64,000 nucleotides of DNA. Origin: Streptomyces sp. yr375 (GTDB lineage: Bacteria > Actinomycetota > Actinomycetes > Streptomycetales > Streptomycetaceae). Under the pieces are notes generated by a model. The model was not told the DNA's origin and searched no databases. It was given only the letters and a program-made list of their open reading frames with translations. Position numbers and translations under genes: made by a program. How positions within the stretch are numbered: position 1 is the stretch's first letter; every line of letters starts with the position of its first letter. Shown one piece after another: positions 27,291 through 35,662 of the stretch. Where the stretch lies: the NCBI RefSeq assembly GCF_900110755.1, contig NZ_FOFF01000022.1, positions 1-64,000 on the forward strand, in the 5' to 3' direction.

Positions 27291-27446
27291 ACCCGCTCGA
27301 ACGGTCCGTACCGGTGGGGGACGTTCCGTGAAACCGCCCCACGGAGCCGTGCGGCCTGCTCAACTTTGTCTCAGGGACAGGCTGCGGGAGTCCGGCGGGT
27401 CACCGCAGGACACATCCCGCACGAACGCTGCGTAAAGGAGGCCGTC

Positions 27447-28037
27447 GTGAGACGAGTGCGCCCTGGGGTGGCAGCGGCCCGTGGGAGTACCGGCGGGACC
27501 GGTTCCACGTCATCGGCGTCGTCCTCGTCGGCGTCGACGACGTCGTCCCGCGCGGCGGGTTCGTCGGTGGCGCGGGCGCCCGGCGAGGAGCGTGCCCTGA
27601 CCAGCGTGGCGGCCGGCGAGCGGTACCGGGCGCAGGCGCAGGTCCAGGACCAGGCCCAGGAGGACACCGAGCCGAAGGGCGGGCGGCCCGCGGACCTCCC
27701 CCGGCTGTGGCACGTCACCCTCAGCGTCTCCGGCGAACAGGCCCCGGTGACGGAGGTCCGGCGCGCGCTCGAACAGCTCGCCCACGACCACCCCTTCCTC
27801 CTGACCAGCAGATACGCGGGCGACCACGCCGAGATCCGGTACTGGGAGGAGGCCCGCGACCTGCACGACGCGGCCGCCGTCGCCCTGCGCCTGTGGGGCG
27901 AGCACCGCCACACGGCCGGCCTGCCGCCCTGGGAGATCGTCGGCCTGGAGGTCATCGACCGCCAGACCTACCACCAGCGCATCGCGGAGGGCTACGGCCC
28001 GGCCCCGGCGACCCCGGTCGGGGTCCACCCCTACTGA
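27447..28037 (+). CDS. Conserved hypothetical protein between proB and proA
   Basis: GTG 27447 has an ideal AAAGGAGG (27434-27441), giving 196 residues. The first ~75 residues are Ser/Thr/Ala-rich and probably disordered. Residues about 85-190 form a compact domain (LPRLWHVTLSVSGEQAPVTEVRRALEQ, HPFLLTSRYAGDHAEIRYWEEARDLHDAA, LPPWEIVGLEVIDRQTY) with an alternating alpha/beta pattern. I do not recognise a named family, though I believe the gene is conserved at this site in Streptomyces. There are no membrane segments and no signal peptide. Confidence 0.75.
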   Translation: MRRVRPGVAAARGSTGGTGSTSSASSSSASTTSSRAAGSSVARAPGEERALTSVAAGERYRAQAQVQDQAQEDTEPKGGRPADLPRLWHVTLSVSGEQAPVTEVRRALEQLAHDHPFLLTSRYAGDHAEIRYWEEARDLHDAAAVALRLWGEHRHTAGLPPWEIVGLEVIDRQTYHQRIAEGYGPAPATPVGVHPY

Positions 28038-28088
28038 CACCCCGCCCGACACCCCGCGCCGGTGCGTCTCGGGGGCTGGAACGAGAGG

Positions 28089-28116
28089 TGAAGGGGCCCG
28101 CGCGGCGCACTACCCT
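28089..28116 (+). promoter_or_regulatory. Promoter of proA giving a leaderless mRNA
   Basis: TGAAGG (28089-28094), 16-base spacer, TACCCT (28111-28116). The predicted start falls on the ATG at 28123, and no ribosome-binding site precedes that ATG, so the mRNA is probably leaderless. Confidence 0.5.
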
Positions 28117-28122
28117 TCCCGT

Positions 28123-29409
28123 ATGACCACGCTCTCGCCGTACGACTCCATGTCCCCGGTCACCCGCGCCGCCTACCGCGCCAAGGCGGCCGCCGCCGAC
28201 CTCGCGCCGCTGCCCCGGGCGGCGAAGGACGACGCGCTGCTCGCCATCGCGGACGCGCTGGAGGTCCGTACGAGTGAGATCGTCGAGGCCAACGCCAAGG
28301 ACATCGCCAAGGCGCGCGAGGCCGGGACCAGCGAGTCGATCGTCGACCGGCTGACCCTCACCCCGGAGCGGGTCCGCGCCATCGCCTCCGACGTGCGGGA
28401 CGTCGTGGCGCTGCCCGACCCGGTCGGCGAGGTCGTCCGCGGCTCCACCCTCCCCAACGGCATCGACCTGCGCCAGGTCCGCGTCCCGCTCGGCGTCGTC
28501 GGCATCATCTACGAGGCCCGGCCGAACGTCACCGTGGACGCCGCCGCCCTCTGCCTGAAGTCGGGCAACGCGGTCCTGCTGCGCGGCTCGTCCTCCGCGT
28601 ACGAGTCGAACACCGCCCTCGTCCGGGTGATCCGCGACGCGGTCGGCGGCGCGGGGCTGCCCGCCGACGCCGTACAGCTCGTGCCCGGCGAGGGCCGTGA
28701 CAGCGTGCGCGAGCTGATGCGCTCGCGCGGTCTGGTCGACGTCCTCATCCCGCGCGGCGGCGCTTCGCTCATCCAGACCGTCGTGGCCGAGTCCACCGTC
28801 CCGGTCATCGAGACCGGCGTCGGCAACTGCCACGTCTACGTCGACGCGCACGCCGACCTCGACATGGCGATCGACATCCTGATCAACTCCAAGGCGCAGC
28901 GGCCGAGCGTCTGCAACTCCGCCGAGACCCTCCTCGTGCACCAGGACATCGCCCCCGAGTTCCTGCCCCGCGCCCTCGACGCGCTCGCCGAGGCGGGCGT
29001 CACCGTGCACGCCGACGAGCGGGTGCAGGCCTACGCCAAGGACTCCAAGGCGACCGTCGTCGAGGCCACGCCCGAGGACTGGGAGACGGAGTACCTGTCG
29101 TACGACATCGCCGCGGCGGTCGTCGACTCCCTCGACAAGGCCGTCGAGCACATCCGGCTGTGGACCTCCGGTCACACCGAGGCGATCGTCACCACCTCGC
29201 AGCAGGCGGCCCGCCGCTTCACCCAGTTGGTCGACTCCACCACGGTGGCGGTGAACGCCTCCACCCGGTTCACCGACGGCGGCCAGTTCGGCTTCGGCGC
29301 GGAGATCGGCATTTCCACCCAGAAGCTGCACGCCCGGGGCCCGATGGGCCTGCCGGAGCTGACCAGCACCAAGTACATCGTCACCGGCGACGGGCACGTA
29401 CGGCGCTGA
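28123..29409 (+). CDS. proA: Gamma-glutamyl phosphate reductase
   Basis: 428 residues with the full ALDH-like ProA signature: PLGVVGIIYEARPNVTVDAAALCLKSGNAVLLRGS, the catalytic Cys in QRPSVCNSAETLL, HTEAIVTT and RFTDGGQFGFGAEIGIS (quoted in part). It reduces glutamyl phosphate to glutamate semialdehyde with NADPH, following ProB. The ATG lies 7 bases after a TACCCT -10 box and has no Shine-Dalgarno sequence. Length matches the family. Confidence 0.96.
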   Translation: MTTLSPYDSMSPVTRAAYRAKAAAADLAPLPRAAKDDALLAIADALEVRTSEIVEANAKDIAKAREAGTSESIVDRLTLTPERVRAIASDVRDVVALPDPVGEVVRGSTLPNGIDLRQVRVPLGVVGIIYEARPNVTVDAAALCLKSGNAVLLRGSSSAYESNTALVRVIRDAVGGAGLPADAVQLVPGEGRDSVRELMRSRGLVDVLIPRGGASLIQTVVAESTVPVIETGVGNCHVYVDAHADLDMAIDILINSKAQRPSVCNSAETLLVHQDIAPEFLPRALDALAEAGVTVHADERVQAYAKDSKATVVEATPEDWETEYLSYDIAAAVVDSLDKAVEHIRLWTSGHTEAIVTTSQQAARRFTQLVDSTTVAVNASTRFTDGGQFGFGAEIGISTQKLHARGPMGLPELTSTKYIVTGDGHVRR

Positions 29410-29426
29410 CGAATTTCCGTACCGCC

Positions 29427-29455
29427 TGCCCAAATTGACCCTCCAGGTCTACTCT
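29427..29455 (+). promoter_or_regulatory. Promoter of the first SVV-motif membrane protein
   Basis: The -10 box TACTCT (29450-29455) lies 7 bases before GTG 29462; the -35 region is weak (TGCCCA, spacing 17). Its context, TCTACTCT then seven bases then GTG, closely mirrors the promoter at 30174-30179 of the next gene. Confidence 0.4.
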
Positions 29456-29461
29456 GGACTT

Positions 29462-30040
29462 GTGCCGGAGGACGTGGGGGGTATGCCGTTCCCTGACGGC
29501 TGGGAGCCCGACGACGAACACGACCGCGGGGTGTCGGACGAAGAGTTCGCCTCCGTGGTCCTCGACGAGGCCTTCGTACAGGCGGCCGTGGTGCACGAGC
29601 CGACCGCCTTCGAACGCCTCCTGGCCGCCTCGGAGGCGAGAGCCGAGGCCTCCGAGGCGGAGGCCCGCCGCGCCCGCGCCCGCCGCGACCGCTACGACGA
29701 CGCGTACGGCCCCGACGGCCCGGGCGATTTCGGCCACGACCCGGAACTCGACGAGCTGGACGACGCCGACCTCGACGAAGGGTGCTACGGCGCTCCGGGG
29801 ACCTACGGCAAGCACGTCCGCTGGCATCGCCCGGTGGCCTGGATGCTCGCCGTGATCATGGGCGTCGGCATGGTGGCGCTGGCCTTCGCCGCGGTCTACC
29901 GGGGCGCGTCGTCCTCCGGAAGCCGCGACCAGGTGCCGCTGCCGGCCACGACCGGTCTCGAACAGGGGAGCGTGCCGCACCCGTCGGCCTCCGCCAGCTA
30001 TTCCCAGCCACCTGTCTCGGCGGTCCCGCGCACACCCTGA
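29462..30040 (+). CDS. Single-pass membrane protein with N-terminal SVV-DE-FV motif (A)
   Basis: GTG 29462 is chosen because it lies 7 bases after a -10 box; ATG 29483 behind GGGGGG is an alternative. The 192-residue product has an acidic cytoplasmic N-region with EEFASVVLDEAFVQAAVVHE, an Ala/Arg/Glu-rich helix, one transmembrane helix (WMLAVIMGVGMVALAFAAVY, near residue 137) and a short outer tail rich in Ser/Pro. The motif recurs as EYRSVVFDESFVRAARIQE in the next gene, showing common ancestry or a shared partner. I do not recognise a function. Conservation at this place, near LCP and teichoic acid genes, hints at a cell-envelope role. Confidence 0.7.
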   Translation: MPEDVGGMPFPDGWEPDDEHDRGVSDEEFASVVLDEAFVQAAVVHEPTAFERLLAASEARAEASEAEARRARARRDRYDDAYGPDGPGDFGHDPELDELDDADLDEGCYGAPGTYGKHVRWHRPVAWMLAVIMGVGMVALAFAAVYRGASSSGSRDQVPLPATTGLEQGSVPHPSASASYSQPPVSAVPRTP

Positions 30041-30151
30041 ACACATGTGCGACGCAGGCCCGTGCGAAGGATGCGCGAGGGGTGCGCCGGGGGTAGGTGT
30101 GCGGGGCCGGAGCTGGTGAGAACCTGTCAGAACTTGTCGTACAGCCGGGCG

Positions 30152-30179
30152 TTTACCTGGGCTCCGTGCGACCTACTCT
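30152..30179 (+). promoter_or_regulatory. Promoter of the second SVV-motif membrane protein
   Basis: TTTACC (30152-30157), 16-base spacer, TACTCT (30174-30179). ATG 30186 follows after 6 bases and lacks a ribosome site, so the transcript is probably leaderless. Confidence 0.45.
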
Positions 30180-30185
30180 CAAAGT

Positions 30186-31256
30186 ATGGCCGGGCCTGGA
30201 GACCCACCCGAGGGGACACCCGAGAGCACGTCCGGAGGTGGCGAGGACGAGTACCGATCCGTCGTCTTCGACGAATCGTTCGTCCGCGCTGCCCGTATCC
30301 AGGAGTACTCCGCGCAGGAGCGCATGGCCGACCACGCGCCCGCCGTCCGCCGCCGCCCGCCGCTGCGCCGGGGCCTGTCCCGGCAGGTGCTGATCCTGGT
30401 CCTGCTGATCGCCGTCGCCTTCGGCACCGCCCTCTATATGGGCGTCCGCAGCCCCTACCGGGAGTCGGTGCTGCGCGGGCCGGTGGAGCCGCTGCGGATG
30501 ACCGTCGTCCCGCTCGCCCCGCAGGGCGCCGTGCCCGGGGCGGCCGACCCCGGGACGCTGTTCGCGCACAGTCCCGCCGCGCGGTTCCGCATCGGTGCCG
30601 AGGGCATTCCGCTGCCCGCCTCCCGGCGCACCGCGCACTTCTCCGACAGCCAGGTCGTGACCGCCCTGACGGCGGCCAAGGACTACATCGTGCACTCCTC
30701 GCTCTACCCGGAGGTGCTCACCGGGCAGCAGGTGCGGCCCGTGCGCGCCCTGATCGACGCCGAGCAGCTCGACCAGTTCGACGAGAGCTTCAGCCACCCG
30801 GCCGCCGACGGCAGACACGCGCCGACCGGCTGGCTGGTCCGCTTCGACCCGGCCAGGGCCCAGCTCGCCGACAGCGGCATCCGCGTCCAGGGCACGCTGC
30901 AGGCCGCCGAGACCGACGACTCGACCCTCGAGGTCACCGCCGACCACACCTTCGTCTACGCGCTACGGCCCACCGGCGCCGCCGCCACCGCCCCGGCCTC
31001 CCTCTTCACCGTCCGCCGCGAGCTGCACTTCCGCTTCGACCGCGACGACCTGCGCACCCACCAACTCCAACTGATCGTCGCCTACGTCCAGGCCGGCCCC
31101 CTGTCCTGCGCCGAGAACACCGCGAACCACCTACGCCCCCTGCTGGCCGGCGAGACCGCCCAGACGGGCGGCCCGCCCGGCACGGACCCCTACGCGACGG
31201 GCGACGCGACGGCCCTGTGCGGCACCTTGTCGACCAGCGCACAGCCGAAGGTGTGA
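30186..31256 (+). CDS. Single-pass membrane protein with N-terminal SVV-DE-FV motif (B)
   Basis: 356 residues. The cytoplasmic N-terminus carries EYRSVVFDESFVRAARIQE, matching the preceding gene's motif, then a basic stretch (RRRPPLRRGLSRQ) and one transmembrane helix (VLILVLLIAVAFGTALYMGV, about 77-96). The ~260-residue outer domain (VVTALTAAKDYIVHSSLYPEVLTG, TGWLVRFDPARAQLADSG, LHFRFDRDDL) has two widely spaced Cys (SCAEN and ALCGT) that may form a disulfide. I do not recognise the domain. By position it may correspond to the S. coelicolor gene near SCO2584, linked to the sporulation wall complex; that is from memory and uncertain. Confidence 0.7.
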   Translation: MAGPGDPPEGTPESTSGGGEDEYRSVVFDESFVRAARIQEYSAQERMADHAPAVRRRPPLRRGLSRQVLILVLLIAVAFGTALYMGVRSPYRESVLRGPVEPLRMTVVPLAPQGAVPGAADPGTLFAHSPAARFRIGAEGIPLPASRRTAHFSDSQVVTALTAAKDYIVHSSLYPEVLTGQQVRPVRALIDAEQLDQFDESFSHPAADGRHAPTGWLVRFDPARAQLADSGIRVQGTLQAAETDDSTLEVTADHTFVYALRPTGAAATAPASLFTVRRELHFRFDRDDLRTHQLQLIVAYVQAGPLSCAENTANHLRPLLAGETAQTGGPPGTDPYATGDATALCGTLSTSAQPKV

Positions 31257-31284
31257 GGGCAGGCGGGCAGGCGTGGGGGCGTGG

Positions 31285-32415
31285 TCAGTTCCCGTCGCGC
31301 GGCGGGGGGTCCGTCGGGTCGGACGAGCCGTTCCGGGGCGGCTGGTCGGTGGACGGGGGCGGGGTCGGAGCCGCGAAGCCGCCGAAGCCGCGCCGCACCC
31401 GGCCGCCCAGGTCGCCCGCACCGCCCGCGAGGTCGCTGACCAGCTTCATCAGCGGGTCCTTGGAGCTCTTGACGCTGGTCGCGTAGTGGGCGGCGGACTC
31501 GCGGAAGGAGTCCGTGACCGAGGTGTCCTTGTCCTCGTCGCGGCGCGGGTAGTGGCCGTCCATGATCCGCTGGTGGTCGCGGGACTCGGCCCACTTCTTC
31601 AGCTCGGCCGCCCGCACGGTGGTGAAGGGGTGGGTGCGGGGCAGCACGTTGAGGATCTTCAGCACGGAGTCGCGCAGGTCGCCGCCGGCCTCGTACTCCT
31701 CGGCCTGCTTCAGGAAGGCGTCCACGTTCATCTCGTGCAGGTGGTTGCCGCCGGCGATCTTCATCAGGCCGCGCATCGACGCCTTCAGGTCCTGGCCGAC
31801 GAGGAGCCCCGCGCGGTCGGCGGACAGCTCCGACTTGCGGAACCACTCGCGCAGCGCCGTCACGATCGCCATGATCGCGAGGTTGCCCAGCGGGATCCAG
31901 GCGACCCGGACCGCCAGGTTGGTCAGGAACAGCAGGATCGTGCGGTACACGGCGTGCCCGGACAGGGCGTGGCCCACCTCGTGGCCGACGACCGCCCGCA
32001 TCTCCTCCTCGTCGAGCAGCTCGACGAGCCCGGTGGTGACCATGATGATCGGCTCGTCCAGACCGATGCACATCGCGTTGGGCTGCGGGTCCTGGCTGAC
32101 GTACATCGGCGGGACCTTCTCCAGGTCCAGGATCTGACAGGCGTCCCGCAGCATGTCGTGCAGGTGCGCGAACTGCTGGTCGGAGACCCGCACCGAATCG
32201 GACAGGAACAGCAGCCGGAGACTGCGCTCGGGCAGCAGCCCGCTGAGCGCCTTGAACACCGTGTCGAAACCGCTCAGCTTGCGCAGCGCCACCAGGGCGG
32301 AGCGGTCGGCCGGATGCTCGTAGGCCCGCGAGGAGATTCCGGGGAAGCGCCTGCGCTGCCTGCTCGGCACGTGCTCGCGGCCCGTGCCCTCGTTCTCGTG
32401 GCGGTCGTCGGACAT
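31285..32415 (-). CDS. M48 family membrane metalloprotease
   Basis: 376 residues from ATG 32415, which has GGGGGAAG just upstream; an in-frame ATG at 32427 lacks a ribosome site. The zinc motif is HEVGH (residues 145-149), with the third ligand in SELSADRAG near residue 197. One or two hydrophobic segments (TILLFLTNLAVRVAWIPLGN, LAIMAIVTAL) follow the HEVGH. The N-terminal half (KLSGFDTVFKALSGLLPERSLRLLFL) is typical of the actinobacterial branch. The C-terminal tail is Gly/Pro-rich. M48 enzymes cleave membrane proteins or lipoproteins. It converges with the preceding gene, leaving a 28-base gap. Confidence 0.85.
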   Translation of the reverse strand: MSDDRHENEGTGREHVPSRQRRRFPGISSRAYEHPADRSALVALRKLSGFDTVFKALSGLLPERSLRLLFLSDSVRVSDQQFAHLHDMLRDACQILDLEKVPPMYVSQDPQPNAMCIGLDEPIIMVTTGLVELLDEEEMRAVVGHEVGHALSGHAVYRTILLFLTNLAVRVAWIPLGNLAIMAIVTALREWFRKSELSADRAGLLVGQDLKASMRGLMKIAGGNHLHEMNVDAFLKQAEEYEAGGDLRDSVLKILNVLPRTHPFTTVRAAELKKWAESRDHQRIMDGHYPRRDEDKDTSVTDSFRESAAHYATSVKSSKDPLMKLVSDLAGGAGDLGGRVRRGFGGFAAPTPPPSTDQPPRNGSSDPTDPPPRDGN

Positions 32416-32579
32416 GTCTTCCCCCATGTACGTCTGTCTGGCCCTCTACCTGACCCGCTGCCTGACCCTTCACGCCTGACCCTTTGCGGACCCTTGTGCG
32501 GCCCTTTGCGCCCCCGAAGCAGGACCCAGCCTAGGCGGCGCTACCTTGGACGGGCACTACACCGAAGGAGTCCCACGCC

Positions 32580-32741
32580 ATGGAGCACCGTCCCACAGCC
32601 GCCTGGCTGACCGAGGCCGCCGGCGCCGCCCAACACCAGGGGCCGGGGAATCTGCTCCGCGTCGTACTGGTCGTGATGATCCTGGGCTGTGTGCTCACCG
32701 CGTGGTTCCTGCTACGGGGCTACAAGCGGAAGGACGACTGA
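32580..32741 (+). CDS. Tiny single-pass membrane protein (53 aa)
   Basis: ATG 32580 opens a 53-residue frame: a polar N-terminus (MEHRPTAAWLTEAAGAAQ), one transmembrane helix (LLRVVLVVMILGCVLTAWFLL) and a basic end (RGYKRKDD). Strong third-position G+C and the positive-inside pattern support coding. It is divergent from the M48 gene. Function unknown. Confidence 0.65.
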   Translation: MEHRPTAAWLTEAAGAAQHQGPGNLLRVVLVVMILGCVLTAWFLLRGYKRKDD

Positions 32742-32750
32742 GCCGTCGCG

Positions 32751-32790
32751 AAGGTTCCCGACGGTTCCCGAAGGTTCCCGAAGGTTCCCG
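32751..32790. repeat. Four tandem 10-bp units (AAGGTTCCCG)
   Basis: AAGGTTCCCG, ACGGTTCCCG, AAGGTTCCCG, AAGGTTCCCG lie head to tail in the gap between the two tiny membrane-protein genes. The number probably varies between strains. Confidence 0.9.
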
Positions 32791-32880
32791 ATGGCGGAGT
32801 CGGCGTGATCGCCGCCGAGCCGCCCGCTTACGATGGGCCGACGTCTTTATTCCGCCCACACCGGATAGGTCCTGCCGAAG

Positions 32881-33045
32881 ATGAGCCTTCACAGCGCCGC
32901 TGCCCAGCTAGTCACCCTCGCCGCCGAGGGCGAGGAGCACGGTGGCAACCACGAGAGCCTCAACCCGTTGGTCACCGGCGGCAGCGCTTTCCTCATCCTG
33001 CTGCTTCTGCTGTGGATCACCACCCGTTTCAACCGCGACCGCTGA
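32881..33045 (+). CDS. Tiny single-pass membrane protein (54 aa)
   Basis: ATG 32881 opens a 54-residue frame: MSLHSAAAQLVTLAAEGEEH, then HESLNPLVTGGSAFLILLLL, then WITTRFNRDR. It has one transmembrane helix with a basic cytoplasmic end. Codon usage is typical of the genome, and I recall a small protein of this kind immediately before nadD in Streptomyces. There is no clear ribosome-binding site. Function unknown. Confidence 0.7.
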   Translation: MSLHSAAAQLVTLAAEGEEHGGNHESLNPLVTGGSAFLILLLLLWITTRFNRDR

Positions 33046-33142
33046 GACGCCACGTGTTCACCGACGGGCACTCCGGCATAGCGGGGCGCTCCGGGCATCC
33101 GTCGGCCGGGGCTCTCAGGTCGGGCCGGTAGGGTCTGCACGC

Positions 33143-33778
33143 ATGGGAGAGCAGGACATGCCTATCGGCCCTATCGGCCCGTCGAACCCCGGCAAGCGCC
33201 GCCTCGGCGTCATGGGCGGGACGTTCGATCCGATCCACCACGGACACCTCGTGGCGGCCAGTGAGGTCGCCGCGCAGTTCCACCTGGACGAGGTCGTGTT
33301 CGTGCCGACCGGGCAGCCGTGGCAGAAGACCCACCGCAGCGTCTCCCCGGCCGAGGACCGCTACCTGATGACGGTCATCGCGACCGCCGAGAACCCGCAG
33401 TTCTCGGTCAGCCGTATCGACATCGACCGCGGCGGCCCCACCTACACCGTGGACACCCTGCGCGACCTGCGGTCCCTCAACCCCACCGCCGACCTCTTCT
33501 TCATCACCGGTGCCGACGCCCTCGGCCAGATCCTGACCTGGCGCGACAGCGAGGAACTGTTCTCCCTCGCGCACTTCGTCGGGGTCACCCGGCCGGGCCA
33601 TGTCCTGTCCGACCAGGGCCTCCCCGAGGGCGGCGTCTCGCTCGTCGAGGTCCCCGCGCTCGCCATCTCCTCCACGGACTGCCGCGCGAGAGTCGCCAAG
33701 GGCGACCCCGTCTGGTACCTGGTGCCCGACGGGGTCGTGCGCTACATCGACAAGCGCGAGCTGTACCGCGGCGAGTGA
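33143..33778 (+). CDS. nadD: Nicotinate-nucleotide adenylyltransferase
   Basis: 211 residues from ATG 33143 (ATG 33158 is possible). RRLGVMGGTFDPIHHGHL is the nucleotidyltransferase H-x-G-H motif, FITGADAL and ISSTDCRARVAKG (the ISST-R motif) follow, ending VVRYIDKRELY. It converts nicotinate mononucleotide to its adenine dinucleotide for NAD synthesis. A TAGGGT box at 33129-33134, 8 bases before the ATG, suggests a leaderless transcript. It is followed by the LCP gene and rsfS, the usual actinobacterial order. Confidence 0.94.
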   Translation: MGEQDMPIGPIGPSNPGKRRLGVMGGTFDPIHHGHLVAASEVAAQFHLDEVVFVPTGQPWQKTHRSVSPAEDRYLMTVIATAENPQFSVSRIDIDRGGPTYTVDTLRDLRSLNPTADLFFITGADALGQILTWRDSEELFSLAHFVGVTRPGHVLSDQGLPEGGVSLVEVPALAISSTDCRARVAKGDPVWYLVPDGVVRYIDKRELYRGE

Positions 33779-33794
33779 GCCGAGAGGGGTACCG

Positions 33795-35555
33795 GTGAAC
33801 GACCGATACGACGCGGGGTACGGAGCCGACCAGTACGAACTCGTCGGCTACGACGAGTACGGGCAGCCCGTCTACCAGCAGATCCCGCCCCAACAGCTCC
33901 CGCAACAGGCCTACGACCCGTACGGGCGACAGGGCGGGCAGACGTACCAGGGCCAGGGGCAGAGCCATGACCAAGGTCAGGGCCAAGGGCTCGGCCAGGG
34001 CCAGGGCCAGGGCCAGCAGGGCTATGGCTACGACCCGTACGCCACGGGCGGGCAGCAGCAGTCGTCGCCGTCCGCCTACGGCGCGTACGACACCGGTCGG
34101 CAGCCGCCCACCCCCGCGTACGACCCCTACGGGAACGCCCCGCAGGCCCCGTACGACACCCACGGGCAGACCGCCTACATCCCGCAACAGGCCGGCCCGG
34201 TCGAGGAGAGCGGCACCACCTCCGACTCCGCGTCCGGTGACGCGGCGGAGGCTGAGGGGCAAGAGGGGCAACGGGACTACAAGACCGAGCAGTTCGCGTT
34301 CGTGGAGGAGCCCGACGGCGACTCCGAGGACGTCATCGACTGGCTGAACTTCACCGAGAACCGCACCGAGCGCCGCGAGGAGGCCAAGCGGCGCGCGCGT
34401 GGCCGTATGGTCGCCCTCGTCGTGGTCCTGGCGGTGTTCGCGGTCGGCGGAGTCGGCTACCTCTGGTACGCCGGGAAGCTGCCCGGCCTGTCGTCGTCCT
34501 CCAACTCCGGCACCGGCACCACGGCCGCCACCGCTGCCCAGAAGCGTGACGTGGTCGTCGTCCACCTGCACGACACGGCCGGCGGCGGCACCGCCACGGC
34601 GCTGCTCGTCGACAACACCACCACCAAGCAGGGCACCACGGTCCTGCTGCCCAACTCCCTCGTCCTCACGGACCAGGACGGCACCACGACGACCCTCGCC
34701 AAGTCCGTCGACGACGACGGCTCGGCCGGCACGCGCGACGCCCTGGACACCGTCCTCGGCACGCAGATCCAGGGCACCTGGCGCCTCGACACCCCCTACC
34801 TGCAGAACCTCGTCGACCTCGTCGGCAACATCGAGGTCGACACCGACACGGCCGTGCCCGCGCCCGACGCCAAGAAGGGCGAGGCCCCGCTCGTCACCAA
34901 GGGGGAGGGCCAGACCCTCAGCGGCAAGATGGCCGTCGGCTACGCCACCTACCGCGCCCCGGGCGAGGCCCAGAACGCCCAGTTGGAGCGGTTCGGCCAG
35001 GTCATGCAGGGCGTGCTGCGCAAGGTGTCGTCCGACGCGCAGGGCGCCACCGTCACCGTCCAGACGCTGGCGCAGATCCTCGACCCCTCGCTGACCGACA
35101 AGGACCTCGGCGCCTTCCTCGCCAAACTCGCCGACCTCGCCAAGGGCGGCGACTACAAGACCGCCCTGCTGCCCGTCCAGACCGACGGCACCCTCAGCGC
35201 CGAGGCGAGCGCGAGCGTCGTCAAGAACGTCCTCGGCGGCACCGCGAAGAGCCCCGACAAGGACGCGGCCGTCAGCGTCTCCGTCCAGAACGCCAGCGGC
35301 ACCAAGGCCAGGACCGAGGACGCGCGCGTGGTGCTCCTCAACGGCGGCTTCACCTTCCTGGAGGGCGGCACCCCGTCGGGCACGAAGGCCACCTCCCAGG
35401 TGCTCTACGCGGACGCCGCCGACAAGGAGAACGCCGCCCAGGTCGCCAAGACCCTGGGCCTGGACGCCGGCGCGGTGAAGAAGGGCACGGTCTCCGGGAG
35501 CGCGGACGTGGCGGTCGTCCTGGGGGAGGACTACAAGCCTTCCTCTTCGGGATGA
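33795..35555 (+). CDS. LCP-like / LytR_C membrane protein resembling PdtA
   Basis: GTG 33795 with GAGGGG upstream gives 586 residues. Residues 1-200 are cytoplasmic, low-complexity Gln/Gly/Tyr (repeated GQGQ, YDPYG). One transmembrane helix lies at about 202-226 (MVALVVVLAVFAVGGVGYLW). A LytR-CpsA-Psr-like domain spans about 250-430 (TATALLVDNTTTKQGTTVLLP, LVDLVGNIEVDTD, LSGKMAVGYATYR). A LytR_C domain ends the protein (VLLNGGFTFLEGG, ADVAVVLGEDY). Where typical LCP enzymes have PRD, this one reads PNS, so catalysis is uncertain. Directly after nadD, it matches the place of S. coelicolor PdtA (SCO2578, from memory), which attaches a teichoic acid-like polymer in spore walls. Confidence 0.75.
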   Translation: MNDRYDAGYGADQYELVGYDEYGQPVYQQIPPQQLPQQAYDPYGRQGGQTYQGQGQSHDQGQGQGLGQGQGQGQQGYGYDPYATGGQQQSSPSAYGAYDTGRQPPTPAYDPYGNAPQAPYDTHGQTAYIPQQAGPVEESGTTSDSASGDAAEAEGQEGQRDYKTEQFAFVEEPDGDSEDVIDWLNFTENRTERREEAKRRARGRMVALVVVLAVFAVGGVGYLWYAGKLPGLSSSSNSGTGTTAATAAQKRDVVVVHLHDTAGGGTATALLVDNTTTKQGTTVLLPNSLVLTDQDGTTTTLAKSVDDDGSAGTRDALDTVLGTQIQGTWRLDTPYLQNLVDLVGNIEVDTDTAVPAPDAKKGEAPLVTKGEGQTLSGKMAVGYATYRAPGEAQNAQLERFGQVMQGVLRKVSSDAQGATVTVQTLAQILDPSLTDKDLGAFLAKLADLAKGGDYKTALLPVQTDGTLSAEASASVVKNVLGGTAKSPDKDAAVSVSVQNASGTKARTEDARVVLLNGGFTFLEGGTPSGTKATSQVLYADAADKENAAQVAKTLGLDAGAVKKGTVSGSADVAVVLGEDYKPSSSG

Positions 35556-35662
35556 ACCGAGGGGTGAGCTGAGCGATCCGGGCGATCCCCTCATGACGTG
35601 GGGTGCCGTCGGCGGGCCGTGAGACCCTTGAGGACAAAAGTCCGCCGACGGAAAGCCTTGTA

